A stretch of 64,000 bases of DNA from Novosphingobium sediminicola (GCF_014196525.1 NZ_JACIDX010000016.1:62001-126000); one strand, 5' to 3'. Counted from the stretch's first letter, positions 27,511 to 36,319 are shown. Numbers and translations: made by a program. The notes: generated by a model not told the origin, from the sequence alone.

Positions 27511-28538
27511 AAGCCACCCAGCGCGACTTTGGCTCGATGGCGCCCAGAGCGGCGCAGACCATGCGCGTCTTCTTCCTTTGCGGCACCGATGACGCCAGCG
27601 TGCAGGACGCGGCCTTTCGCATCGCCTCCTTGCTGCCCGATGCGGGCGAGCGGGTGGAGTTTACCGGGGCCGAGCTGAAGCGCGATCCGGTGCGGCTGGG
27701 CGATGAGGCGCGCTCGACATCCTTGTTTGGTGATACGCGCCATATCTGGGTACGATGTTCGGGCGACGAGGCGCATGATGCGGTCGAAAACCTGATCTCC
27801 AGCGATGTGACGCCCTGTCCGGTCATCATTCAGGCCGCCAATGCCAGCGACAAGTCGCGCACGGCCAAGTTGCTGGAAAAGCGCGATGATGCGCTGGTGG
27901 CAATGTTCTATCCGCCCGATCTGGCCTCGGTCACGGCCTCGGTGCGCCAGATGGCCGATGCGGCCGGGGCGCCGATGGATCGCGAGTTGGCCCAGCGTAT
28001 CGCGGCTGCGGTAGGATTGGATACGCGCCTGGCGGCCTCTGAAGTTACCAAGTTGGCGCTTTATCTGGATGCCACCCCGGAAAGGCCGCGTCCGGCCACG
28101 CTGGAGGCCTTCGAAGCGGTGGGGGCCAAAACCGAAGAGGATGGGTTCACCACATTGGTGAATACTGTCCTGAATGGGGACAGCGGCAGGCTGAAGGCTG
28201 AGTTGCGCCGCATGGCTGAACTGGAGCTTAATCCGGTTGGCCTGCTGCTCGCTTTTGAGCGGCGTGTTGCCCAATTGGCACAATTGGCCGGGCGACTCGG
28301 AACCAACCCGGATATTTCCGTCTTTATGGAGGGCGAGAAGGCATCGAGACGGGTTTTTTTCAAAGATGTTCCGGACCTTAGCCGCCAGTTGCGGATCTGG
28401 CGTGGCCGCCCTCTTGCCCGACTCGCCCAGCGCCTGATGGCTCTCCACCGCAGCCTGATGGTCAATAACCAGACAGCAGAATTGCTGCTTGCTCAAGAGC
28501 TTGCGGAAATTGCCCGCTATGCCAAATCCCGTTGCTAG
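27507..28538 (+). CDS. holA: DNA polymerase III delta subunit
   Basis: A 343-residue clamp-loader subunit that opens the beta clamp. The N-terminal part RVFFLCGTDDASVQDAAFRIA is the degenerate AAA+ nucleotide fold of HolA, followed by the SLFGDTRHIWVR block (the 'SLFG..R.V.V' signature) and the C-terminal collar with LLLAFERRVAQLAQLA. Length is typical. It overlaps lptE by 4 bases (ATGA). Translation could start at a later Met (residue 11 or 19), but the ATGA overlap favours this start. Confidence 0.95.
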   Translation: MKATQRDFGSMAPRAAQTMRVFFLCGTDDASVQDAAFRIASLLPDAGERVEFTGAELKRDPVRLGDEARSTSLFGDTRHIWVRCSGDEAHDAVENLISSDVTPCPVIIQAANASDKSRTAKLLEKRDDALVAMFYPPDLASVTASVRQMADAAGAPMDRELAQRIAAAVGLDTRLAASEVTKLALYLDATPERPRPATLEAFEAVGAKTEEDGFTTLVNTVLNGDSGRLKAELRRMAELELNPVGLLLAFERRVAQLAQLAGRLGTNPDISVFMEGEKASRRVFFKDVPDLSRQLRIWRGRPLARLAQRLMALHRSLMVNNQTAELLLAQELAEIARYAKSRC

Positions 28539-28609
28539 ACGCTGTTTTGTTTAACCTTTTCGGAAAGCATTAGAGATCCGAGTTGAGGTTCAATGAATTT
28601 TTAATTTTG

Positions 28610-28620
28610 CTGCAATGCAG
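28610..28620. promoter_or_regulatory. CTGC-N3-GCAG palindrome (PhaR/AniA-like site)
   Basis: CTGCAATGCAG, extended to a 13-base palindrome GCTGC-AAT-GCAGC, sits about 106 bases before the EPS priming transferase. PhaR (AniA in rhizobia) of alphaproteobacteria recognises CTGC-N3/4-GCAG. Chance occurrence cannot be excluded. Confidence 0.4.
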
Positions 28621-28726
28621 CGGTGTGTTAGTGCTTTTACTTAGGGTGACAAGACCGGAAGTGTTGGGGCCTAGCGCTCGTCACGAACCGGCGTTGATGC
28701 GGCAAAGTTAGCAGGGTGGAGCAAGC

Positions 28727-30139
28727 ATGAACGCGCCAGTAGCACGTGTGTCCGGTTCGTTGCGCAAACGGGCCAAGGCAAGAGTAAAAGCATTGCGTAT
28801 GCCGCTGATGCCTTCGTTGCAGCAGCGTCGTCTTCAATGCTACCTGACATTTATGTTGGGCGATGTTCTGGCGATTTTCGCAGGATTTGCGATTGCCGGT
28901 TATTTGCGCGCCGAAACTTTCACCGGCGCCACGGCGATGCTGTCGCAGCTGGTTCTGCCGGTCTATCTTACCATTGCGCTGTATAACGACGCCTATTCCA
29001 TCGAATCCCTGCGCAGCACCAGCCATAGCGCGACCCGCTCTTTACTGGCGCTGGGCCTGTCGGCGGCCACGGTTACCTTCGTAACCTTTTACGCGCGCTC
29101 GACCGACAATTATTCGCGCATGGTGTTTACCGTCGGCGTGGTGGTGTCGGCGCTGTTCGTGCTGGTCAACCGCGTGGCGATGCGGCGCTTTGTGCGCTGG
29201 CGCTGCGGCGTGTCGGTGATCAACCAGCTGGTGATCGACGATGGCGGGCCCGATATTACCCTGCACGGCGCTTTTCACGTTTCGGCGCAGAGCTTTGCTT
29301 TGGCTCCGGTGCTCGATGATCCCCATGCGCTGGACCGGATCGGGATGATTATCCGCAATGCCGATCGTGTGGTGATCAGCTCGGTGCCTGAGCGGCGCGC
29401 GAACTGGTCGATCATCCTGAAGGGCGCGAATGTCGCGGGCGAAGTGGTCGATGACACCGTGCTCGAACTCTCGGCGCAGGGCGCCCGGATCGCCAATGGG
29501 CATGGGCTGCTGCTGGTTTCGGTGGGGCCGATGGGCTTGCGCGACAGGTTGCAGAAGCGGATGCTCGACGCCTTTGTCGCCGGTTCGGCTTTGTTTTTGC
29601 TGTCGCCGATCCTGTTGCTCGTCGCGTTGGCGATCAAGCTGGAGGATGGCGGGCCGGTCTTTTTCATCCAGCGCCGCGTGGGCCGGGGCAACCGTTTCTT
29701 TCCGATCTTCAAGTTCCGCAGCATGAGCGTGAACAAGATCGGCCAGAATGGGACCCAGTCGGCGGCCAGGGATGATAAGCGGATTACGCGCGTCGGCAAA
29801 ATTATCCGTTCGACCAGTGTCGATGAATTGCCGCAACTTATCAACGTTCTGCGTGGTGATATGAGCCTTGTTGGCCCTCGCCCGCACGCCACTGGCTCGA
29901 CGGCCGGGGGTAAGTTGTTCTGGGAGGTCGATCCGCGCTATTGGGAGCGTCATGCGCTCAAGCCCGGTCTGACGGGGCTGGCCCAGATTCGCGGCTATCG
30001 CGGGGCGACCGACCGCGAGGAGGATTTGACCGACCGGCTCTATGCCGATCTGGAATATCTCCATGGATGGTCGCTTTGGCGCGACATCTGGATTATGTTG
30101 ATGACGCTTCGTGTAGTAGTTCATGACAGGGCGTTTTGA
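28727..30139 (+). CDS. EPS priming glycosyl-1-phosphate transferase (SpsB/GumD-like)
   Basis: A 470-residue polyisoprenyl-phosphate hexose-1-phosphate transferase that should load the first sugar, probably glucose-1-P from UDP-Glc, onto undecaprenyl phosphate. About residues 45-140 hold four membrane helices; about 140-270 is a Rossmann-like regulatory region; the C-terminal 190 residues are the bacterial sugar transferase domain with FFIQRRVGRGNRFFPIFKFRSM, STSVDELPQLINVLRGDMSLVGPRPH and KPGLTGLAQIRGYRG. Domain plan matches GumD and sphingan SpsB/GelB. It opens the EPS locus; a CTGC-N3-GCAG palindrome lies upstream. Confidence 0.93.
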   Translation: MNAPVARVSGSLRKRAKARVKALRMPLMPSLQQRRLQCYLTFMLGDVLAIFAGFAIAGYLRAETFTGATAMLSQLVLPVYLTIALYNDAYSIESLRSTSHSATRSLLALGLSAATVTFVTFYARSTDNYSRMVFTVGVVVSALFVLVNRVAMRRFVRWRCGVSVINQLVIDDGGPDITLHGAFHVSAQSFALAPVLDDPHALDRIGMIIRNADRVVISSVPERRANWSIILKGANVAGEVVDDTVLELSAQGARIANGHGLLLVSVGPMGLRDRLQKRMLDAFVAGSALFLLSPILLLVALAIKLEDGGPVFFIQRRVGRGNRFFPIFKFRSMSVNKIGQNGTQSAARDDKRITRVGKIIRSTSVDELPQLINVLRGDMSLVGPRPHATGSTAGGKLFWEVDPRYWERHALKPGLTGLAQIRGYRGATDREEDLTDRLYADLEYLHGWSLWRDIWIMLMTLRVVVHDRAF

Positions 30140-30510
30140 TCCGTCAGATCTGTGTGTTTCTAGATATGGGCTATGGGCTCAGCACAGGTTAGCGAACCCA
30201 TCAGTGTCTGGATCACACCCTTTCTTTCGACTGGTCGGGACGTGATCGTGGGGGCTCTTGCCCGAGATGTTTTTATCAATGGCGCAAAGGATTGGAGTCT
30301 CGCAGGTGTTGATGTGTTTGCCAAAGATGCAAACACAAGGCTCGCAGCCTAATGCGCAGGCTGTTCTACTTTAGAGCTGGCTACAAAGGTTGCTGAACAA
30401 TACCAATATGTTGTGATTTATACCGTTCTGCGAGATGGAGTAAATCAGGGCATGGACTGGTATCGCCCGCGCAGGAGCATAGCCGAAAAGCATTGTGCTA
30501 TTCCGGTGAT
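30140..30510. other. Intergenic stretch between priming transferase and IS remnant
   Basis: These 371 bases lie between the priming transferase stop and the decayed transposase. Apart from one possible 59-codon frame (30173-30352) I see nothing. The sequence is AT-richer than the flanking housekeeping DNA, which fits a scarred insertion region. Confidence 0.4.
30173..30352 (+). CDS. Possible 59-residue ORF, doubtful
   Basis: A short open frame begins at ATG 30173 and stops with TAA at 30350-30352. The product starts MGSAQVSEPISVWITPF and has a mixed Val/Ala/Asp composition with no signal peptide. There is only a weak ribosome site (GGG two bases before ATG). It lies beside a decayed transposase and may be a leftover piece of a larger gene. 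No family is recognised. Confidence 0.2.
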   Translation: MGSAQVSEPISVWITPFLSTGRDVIVGALARDVFINGAKDWSLAGVDVFAKDANTRLAA

Positions 30511-31281
30511 ATGGCGGACCAGGAGTGGCAGTCAGCAGCGCCGCTTATCTTTGCGGCCAAGCGGGGGGGGCGTTGAACAACGAATACGCGCGAAGTCCTG
30601 AACGTCTTGCTCTGTATCGCGGCGAGCGGTTGCGTCTGGCGGCTTCTGTCCTTATGCTTGCCGCTGATTTTGATAGTTCAGCGCTTTTTACGCTTGGCGC
30701 AATGTGGGGCCACGGATGCGAAGAACACAGTGTCGGTCATGAACCTACGTGAAACGAAGTTCGGCGCGCCTAGATCCAGGGGCGCGCAGCGAGCCCAAGT
30801 GCCAGTGTGATCGACAGTCAGTCGGTGAAAAACACCAAAAGCGGTGGCTCATGCGACTATGATGCGGGCAAAAAGTTCAAAGGCCGTAAGCGCCACATCC
30901 TGACCGATACCTGCGGGTTCCTTATCTCAACCCTCGTGCACACCGCCGATGTTCAGGACCGCGATTGCGCCGTCGACGTCCTCAAAGCCGTACGGAGGGT
31001 GCTTTCCCTGGCTACGCCATGTCTTTGCCGATGGTGGTGGTGCGGGAGACAAGTTCCGTGATGCCATCGCCGGAGCGGACACCGGATTATCGAGATCATC
31101 AAGCGGTTAGGCAAGACCAAGGGCTTCCGGGGCACCCCGCGTCGGTGATTTGTCGAACGAGCCTTCCCACGGCTCGGCCGATGCGGCCGCGTAGTCAAGG
31201 ATTGGGAAGCAGCCATCGCCTCGGCCTGCGCAACGGCAGCATCCATCCGCACGCTCACCTGCGGAACCGCAAGAAATTGCC
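30511..31281 (+). pseudogene. Decayed IS5-family transposase
   Basis: Pieces of one IS5-type DDE transposase appear in order but in different frames. They are an N-terminal part (MADQEWQSAAPLIFAA at 30511; TREVLNVLLCIAASGCVWRLL), the middle (VIDSQSVKNTKSGG, YDAGKKFKGRKRHILTDT, about 30806-30960), FPWLRHVFADGGGAGDKFRDAI near 31005 and the C-terminal part (IIEIIKRLGKTKGFRG, then FVERAFPRLGRCGRVVKDWE). IDSQSVK and KGRKRHILTD are family hallmarks. Several frameshifts and in-frame stops separate the pieces, so it is dead. Terminal inverted repeats were not recognised. Confidence 0.85.
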
Positions 31282-31494
31282 ATACTTGCCAGCCTTCCGA
31301 GGCAGCCGTCTGGCGATTGCTCACAGATTTGAAAAGTGGCTTGCGGGATGCAATGATCGATTATGGCAGGGGAAATCGCTAGATGGTCATGCACCTGCGG
31401 GTGGCCGCGTTAACTGCCAAATTGCGCCGGAGGGTGTGGCGCGAAAAGCCATTTCCGACTTGCGCTTGCCGCCGTTATCTTCATAAGGGTCCCT

Positions 31495-31890
31495 ATGATT
31501 GACGTGTCGCGCGCGAGATCCCGTCCGGCCATACTTCGTATGTATGATCAGGCTGTCGATCTTCTGTCCTTGGCGGGGCTTATCGGCATGATTGGGACAA
31601 CGATCTACTGTATTGGTATAAGAGTGCATTATGAGCGTTCCTACGCGGCCGCACTTTTAATTGCTCTGATTGGTCTATTGGTGATGCTGATCGCATGGGC
31701 CCAGCAGGTGATCGCTGCGCGCGATCTGGCGACATGGCGCGAGATGGTCGAATGGCAGATCCGGGCAGCCCGACGCAGAGCGGAGCAGGAAGCCGACGGC
31801 GTGGAAGAGCATGATCGCTACTTTGAATGTCTGGTCGGCGCGTTGATTTCCGATATGCAATCGGCAGCGAAGGACATCCCCAATCCATGA
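31495..31890 (+). CDS. Small two-helix membrane protein (hypothetical)
   Basis: A 131-residue protein I do not recognise. Two hydrophobic helices (about 24-44, LLSLAGLIGMIGTTIYCIGI, and about 52-70, ALLIALIGLLVMLIAWA) are followed by a charged helical tail rich in Arg and Glu that may form a coiled coil in the cytoplasm. Its stop overlaps the start of the next gene (ATGA), and that gene overlaps the FkbH-like gene the same way, so three genes appear translationally coupled. The coupling suggests a role with the FkbH-like protein or EPS modification. Confidence 0.65.
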   Translation: MIDVSRARSRPAILRMYDQAVDLLSLAGLIGMIGTTIYCIGIRVHYERSYAAALLIALIGLLVMLIAWAQQVIAARDLATWREMVEWQIRAARRRAEQEADGVEEHDRYFECLVGALISDMQSAAKDIPNP

Positions 31891-32189
31891 TAGAGCCATC
31901 GGACAGCCAGCTTGGCGAATCCCGCGCCCGGGTTTTGTCGCATTGGATCGCGTCATGCTTCGGTTTTTCGCTTAACCGCCTTTTGCCGCTGGTGCTGGAA
32001 TGGCCTGCCCCCACGCCCAATGAGGTTTTCCCGCGCTGGTGGGTGCTGCTTGGCTCTGCTGGGCTGGCCTCAATACTCACCGTGATATTCAACTCCAATC
32101 TTCCTGTGACCGCGCGTGAATTGATGAAAAGTGCGGCGATGGGTTTCGCCATTTGTGCCATTTTTAAGATTTTTGGTTTAATCGGATGA
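31887..32189 (+). CDS. Small membrane protein (hypothetical), coupled to FkbH-like gene
   Basis: A 100-residue protein of unknown family. Residues about 46-62 (FPRWWVLLGSAGLASILTVIF) and about 76-98 (MKSAAMGFAICAIFKIFGLIG) are hydrophobic, giving two membrane helices. ATG 31887 overlaps the TGA of the preceding gene (ATGA) and its own TGA overlaps the ATG of the FkbH-like gene, so tight coupling decides the start. The pair of small membrane proteins could recruit the FkbH-like enzyme or an acyl carrier to the membrane; that is inference only. Confidence 0.6.
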   Translation: MIEPSDSQLGESRARVLSHWIASCFGFSLNRLLPLVLEWPAPTPNEVFPRWWVLLGSAGLASILTVIFNSNLPVTARELMKSAAMGFAICAIFKIFGLIG

Positions 32190-34123
32190 CGGGCATGGCT
32201 TCTTTTGGTGTTGAGATTGGGCTAGAATGGCTTTTGCCATGTCCGGATGATTTCCGCAGCCGGGTCGAAGGTCTGCTCACATCGGCGGCGCGTGGTGCCG
32301 ATCTTAGGGCTCTGAGTTGTTATGGGCTGGGACCAAATCAACTCAACCGGTTGGCCAAGGTGGTTGACGGTTTTCAACATCAAGGGAGCGACCTCTCGCC
32401 GCTTTCGCCCTTCCGTCTGGGAGTGATGGGAAGTGGCACGCTCGACCTGTTGGTTCCGCAACTAGTGGGTAGCGCCCTGCGTCACGGTATCAATCTGAAA
32501 TGCGTGAGCGCGCCTTTCGGCCAGATTGCCCAGCAGGCTTTCGATCCTGCCTCGACCCTTAATAAGGGGCATTGCGATGCGGTTCTGCTTGCGCTGGGCC
32601 ACCGCGACTTGCCGCTCTCTCAGGCGGGGGAGACCGAGGGGTATGACTCAGTAGCGGCGTCGCTCGATTTTGTGCGCGGCCTACGTAACGCCTTGCGCGA
32701 ACATGGCGGCGCGGTGGTCATTGTCCAGACGCTGCCGGAGCCTAATGAGCCCTTATTTGGCCATTTTGACGCTCGCCACTCAGCCTCTCTGCTTGCAAGG
32801 GTGCGTGCCTTTAATCAAGCGTTAATAGCTGAAATCGCTGATAGCGTCGATATTTTGCTTGATGTTGCTGCGATTGCCCACACTGTAGGTACGGGTAACT
32901 GGTTTTCTTTGGCCGAGTGGAATTTGGCCAAATTGCCCGTCTCGATGGCTTGTCAGCCGCTTTATGCCGACCACGTTGCCCGTGTTATCGGTGCGATGCG
33001 CGGTCAGGCACGGCGCTGTCTGGTGCTCGATCTGGACAATACACTGTGGAGCGGGATCATCGGTGATGATGGTCTGGATGGCATACGGTTGGGTCAAGGC
33101 GACCCGGTGGGCGAAGCGCATCTTGCAGTGCAGCATTATGCTCTAGCACTTTATCATCGAGGCGTCGTTCTTGCCGTCTGTTCAAAAAATGAGGAAGGCA
33201 CCGCCCGGCAGGTGTTTCGTGAACACCCCGATATGATCCTGCGTGAAGAGCATATCGCGGTGTTTCAGGCCAATTGGAGTGACAAAGCCAGTAACATCCG
33301 TGCTATTGCCCAGGAGCTTTCATTAGGTCTCTCTTCCTTTGTCTTTTTGGATGACAATCCGGCCGAGCGGGCCGCTGTGCGTCAGCACTTGCCCGAAGTA
33401 GCTGTGCCGGAGCTTCCCGAAGATTCCTCTTTTTATACCCGCGTGCTGGCTGCGGCAGGCTATTTTGAGGCCATTGGTTTTTCTGCTGAAGATGCTGCGC
33501 GTACCGCCTTTTATCGCGACAATGCCCGGCGCGTGCAATTACAGGAAGCAAGCGACGATCTCGACAGCTATCTCGCTTCGCTCGACATGGAAATCCATTT
33601 TGCCCCCTTCGACAGTGTTGGGCGCGAAAGAATTGTTCAGCTTATCAACAAGAGCAACCAGTTCAATTTGACTACGCGGCGTTACACTGTGGTCGAGGTC
33701 GATGCTATGATCAAAGATCCGGCCCATGCCACGCTTCAGGTGCGATTGAAGGATCGTTTTGGTGACAATGGCATGATCAGTACCATTGTACTGCGCGAAG
33801 ATCCATTATCTGGTGCGCCCGATACTTGGCAGATCGATTTGTGGTTGATGAGTTGCCGAGTCCTTGGACGGCGGGTCGAGGATGCGGTACTAAACGAGAT
33901 GTGCCGTTTGGCACGTGCGCGCGGCATCCGTTGGCTCGAAGGGATCTATATCCCCAGTGATCGCAATATGATGGTGCGCGATCACTATGCTCGGTTGGGA
34001 TTCGAAGCATTGGGTGCACAAGAGACTGGCGAAACCCGGTGGCGCTGGGCCACCGATAAATTAAGACCAGAAGCCCCCATGCGCATTCTCAATGGCCAGT
34101 CAGTTGGGTCCAGACTCGATTGA
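32186..34123 (+). CDS. FkbH-like HAD-IIIC protein (glyceryl-ACP loading candidate)
   Basis: A 645-residue protein of the FkbH-like family. Residues about 60-260 form an SGNH-like N-terminal domain; the HAD domain begins with LVLDLDNTLWSG, with the DxDxT nucleophile motif at D282-T286; a GNAT-like C-terminal domain contains INKSNQFNLTTRRYT and DRFGDNGMIS, both family hallmarks. Characterised FkbH proteins take glycerate from 1,3-bisphosphoglycerate, dephosphorylate it and load it on an acyl carrier protein (methoxymalonyl-ACP and tetronate pathways). The locus also has a lone ACP, an MBOAT and an SGNH protein, so glyceryl-ACP for EPS decoration is proposed. It overlaps the preceding gene by ATGA. 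Confidence 0.9.
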   Translation: MTGMASFGVEIGLEWLLPCPDDFRSRVEGLLTSAARGADLRALSCYGLGPNQLNRLAKVVDGFQHQGSDLSPLSPFRLGVMGSGTLDLLVPQLVGSALRHGINLKCVSAPFGQIAQQAFDPASTLNKGHCDAVLLALGHRDLPLSQAGETEGYDSVAASLDFVRGLRNALREHGGAVVIVQTLPEPNEPLFGHFDARHSASLLARVRAFNQALIAEIADSVDILLDVAAIAHTVGTGNWFSLAEWNLAKLPVSMACQPLYADHVARVIGAMRGQARRCLVLDLDNTLWSGIIGDDGLDGIRLGQGDPVGEAHLAVQHYALALYHRGVVLAVCSKNEEGTARQVFREHPDMILREEHIAVFQANWSDKASNIRAIAQELSLGLSSFVFLDDNPAERAAVRQHLPEVAVPELPEDSSFYTRVLAAAGYFEAIGFSAEDAARTAFYRDNARRVQLQEASDDLDSYLASLDMEIHFAPFDSVGRERIVQLINKSNQFNLTTRRYTVVEVDAMIKDPAHATLQVRLKDRFGDNGMISTIVLREDPLSGAPDTWQIDLWLMSCRVLGRRVEDAVLNEMCRLARARGIRWLEGIYIPSDRNMMVRDHYARLGFEALGAQETGETRWRWATDKLRPEAPMRILNGQSVGSRLD

Positions 34124-34292
34124 TCTGCCCGCCTAAAGGTCCCTTATTCTGATGTAGAGACTGCCAACGAGTGATCTGATACCAATCTCTGGCTGATCAT
34201 CACGGATACTCTAACGCGAAGCGATCCAGTTTTGCGGGATCAGATCATGAAGCGTCTGGCGTTATTATGGAATTTGCTTAATTCATTTATGC

Positions 34293-34817
34293 TTATGGGA
34301 AAAATAGTCGCCATAGGATCCGCCAAAATGGCAGAGCCTTTGCATTGGCTGCATAATTTTCAATGTTCTTGATGAAATCCTCCGGTGCGGAAGGTGGGAG
34401 GATGTTTTTACCAGCCAGTAGATCTACCCGGTCGAGCAATTCCATCAGATGGATTTCGTCGCGTGCCGCATAAATACCGGGCAAATCACCGAATCTTGTA
34501 ATGGTCGAGATTTGGTGCCCATTGCGGTGTTCATGGCGTCGATGGTCACGGCCCAGAATGATGATGGGTTTGCCTAGCTCGAGTGCGTTGATGATCGAGC
34601 CGATCCCTGCATGGGAAACCATCAATGAGCATTGTGCTTGAAGTTTGCGGAACCGATCCGGTTCAAAAAATGCACAACTTTTCATTGCCGTCGGGCGATA
34701 ATTCGATGGCCCGATCTGGGCAATCACTTCAACCTCCGGGTGCCGGGACGCCCATTGATCAACGGCTTCTACCAAGCGATCGAAGGGTAATTGTGTTCCA
34801 ACGGATAAAAGGATCAT
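34293..34817 (-). CDS. Alg13/PssE-like glycosyltransferase subunit (catalytic half)
   Basis: A 174-residue protein with the C-terminal GT-B half of the MurG/Alg13 family: MILLSVGTQLPFDRLVEAVD at the start, then MVSHAGIGSIINALELGKPIIILGRD, the donor-binding SHAGxGS loop. It needs a partner for membrane anchoring, which is the upstream Alg14-like gene; the start ATG 34817 overlaps its TGA (ATGA). In Rhizobium leguminosarum PssD/PssE are glucuronosyl transferases acting on Glc-PP-undecaprenol. Sphingan SpsK/GelK has the same chemistry. A glucuronosyl (or GlcNAc) role is likely. It runs against the main EPS direction. Confidence 0.88.
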   Translation of the reverse strand: MILLSVGTQLPFDRLVEAVDQWASRHPEVEVIAQIGPSNYRPTAMKSCAFFEPDRFRKLQAQCSLMVSHAGIGSIINALELGKPIIILGRDHRRHEHRNGHQISTITRFGDLPGIYAARDEIHLMELLDRVDLLAGKNILPPSAPEDFIKNIENYAANAKALPFWRILWRLFFP

Positions 34818-35305
34818 ATGATACGACCCATGTAACATATATTGTGTTTTGGGTCGGCAAGATGTTCCCATTGGGTGAGGCGCAGGTCGGCAAAACACTT
34901 GGCAATTTTGCCGCTCAAGGAAAGCTCCTCACTGTTGGCGATACTATCGGTCCATATCGTCGTTGCACCTAGAATTTTGCCCACCAGTAGTGCGATCACT
35001 CCAGGCGCGGCACCGGTCGTAATCACGACATCGGGCTGAAAGGAGCGAAGGGCTCTATAGATTCCGAAAACCGATTTAAATAGCAGATAAATCGTATCTC
35101 GCGATCCATCTGAAATTTGAACCACAGGACGATCTCCCACCGGCGCTGCCAAGCCCGACGCTGTGCTGATGAATAGACATTCATAATCCATGAACGCACC
35201 AGCAAAACGGGTGAGTTCGATCCAATGTCCGCCAGCCGAAGCTATCAGGGCGACCCGCTTGGACCGAGTGGGCGAATGCTGGGTTGAATAATGCGGCGGG
35301 ATCAC
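34814..35305 (-). CDS. Alg14/PssD-like glycosyltransferase subunit (membrane half)
   Basis: A 163-residue partner of the preceding subunit. It opens with VALIASAGGHWIELTRFA, the GGH motif of Alg14/MurG N-terminal halves, and has FQPDVVITTGAAPGVIALLVGKILGATTIWTDSI, which combines the acceptor loop and a hydrophobic anchor. The two genes form a coupled pair on the minus strand inside an otherwise plus-strand EPS region. The bipartite form resembles rhizobial PssD/PssE. The sugar transferred cannot be fixed from sequence. Confidence 0.88.
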   Translation of the reverse strand: MIPPHYSTQHSPTRSKRVALIASAGGHWIELTRFAGAFMDYECLFISTASGLAAPVGDRPVVQISDGSRDTIYLLFKSVFGIYRALRSFQPDVVITTGAAPGVIALLVGKILGATTIWTDSIANSEELSLSGKIAKCFADLRLTQWEHLADPKHNICYMGRII

Positions 35306-35569
35306 CTGTTCGTTGCTCCGGTCAGGTCTGGATCCGTCCTTTGGATCTGATCATTGGTTTGACGGGGCTTCAAATTATGCCATTCACGGCGCTCTTGCAT
35401 TGGTCCCCCACCCTGCACTCACAATCAGAGATAGCCTAGTCGATAGTCCAGTCAACTTGCAAATGGATTTGTCCCGAAACGACTTATTGTCTATGCCGTT
35501 TCGGCACACGCCATCTTGCAGGAGCGGGAGGGAGATCATTTGCACGCGTAGGATTGGGATCGAATAAAG

Positions 35570-36319
35570 ATGCAGTTTCCCCGCAGAAAGCCCTCTTTGC
35601 CATCGACTGATCGGGGAGATCGGATTTACGCAGTTGGAGATATTCACGGGCGTTTCGATTTGCTGCTAGAGGTGATGGCAAAGATTGCGGAGCACAACGC
35701 TGGACTCAAGCCCAGCTCATCTCTGCACATCATCTTTCTGGGCGATCTGATTGATCGCGGGCCAGACAGCCTCAAGGTATTGGAATATCTGTATGATGCG
35801 CAGCGCAAGGTCGCGGGTATTATCGTGTTGCAGGGGAATCACGAAGAAATCTTGCTTAAGGTTCTCGATGGTGATTTGCGGATTTTCCGTAATTGGCTAT
35901 CTTATGGTGGGGCGCAGATGCTCCAGAGCCTTGGCATAGCGCCGCCGGACCCAGATGGCGATCTTGACGCCTGCCTTTCGGAACTGCGTCGGACCATGCC
36001 TCCTTCGCTGATGAACTGGATCCGGCGTTTGCCCAATACGGCATCATCCGGCGATTATTTCTTCTGTCATGCTGGGGTGCGGCCCGGCGTGCCGCTCAAG
36101 AGGCAGGCGAAGGAAGACTTGTTGTGGATTCGAGAAGGTTTTCTTGAGGATAATTCAAATTTCGGCGCGGTTGTGGTTCATGGCCATACGATTAATCCGC
36201 AAGTAGAGATCCGCCGCAATCGAATCGGGATCGATACTGGCGCCTATATGAGTGGCATTTTGACCGCGCTTTATCTTGAGGGTGATCAGCGCGAGGTGCT
36301 TCAGGTGAAGGAAGTGTAG
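35570..36319 (+). CDS. PP2A-like serine/threonine protein phosphatase
   Basis: A 249-residue metallophosphoesterase with the PPP-family motifs in order: GDIHG (23-27), GDLIDRG (58-64), GNHEE (89-93) and CHAG (166-169), then VVHGHT near the C-terminus. It should use two Mn or Fe ions to remove phosphate from Ser/Thr, and possibly from Tyr. It has no signal peptide, so it is cytoplasmic. Within an EPS locus with two Wzc-type tyrosine kinases it is a candidate for kinase counter-action, although such work is usually done by low-molecular-weight Wzb phosphatases, none of which is visible. ApaH-type activity is an alternative. Confidence 0.9.
   Translation: MQFPRRKPSLPSTDRGDRIYAVGDIHGRFDLLLEVMAKIAEHNAGLKPSSSLHIIFLGDLIDRGPDSLKVLEYLYDAQRKVAGIIVLQGNHEEILLKVLDGDLRIFRNWLSYGGAQMLQSLGIAPPDPDGDLDACLSELRRTMPPSLMNWIRRLPNTASSGDYFFCHAGVRPGVPLKRQAKEDLLWIREGFLEDNSNFGAVVVHGHTINPQVEIRRNRIGIDTGAYMSGILTALYLEGDQREVLQVKEV

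Noticed and set aside
34124..34292. Possible IS end or small gene between the FkbH-like and PssE-like genes
   Set aside because: No inverted repeats, no transposase piece and no supported frame; the region is only 169 bases between convergent genes.
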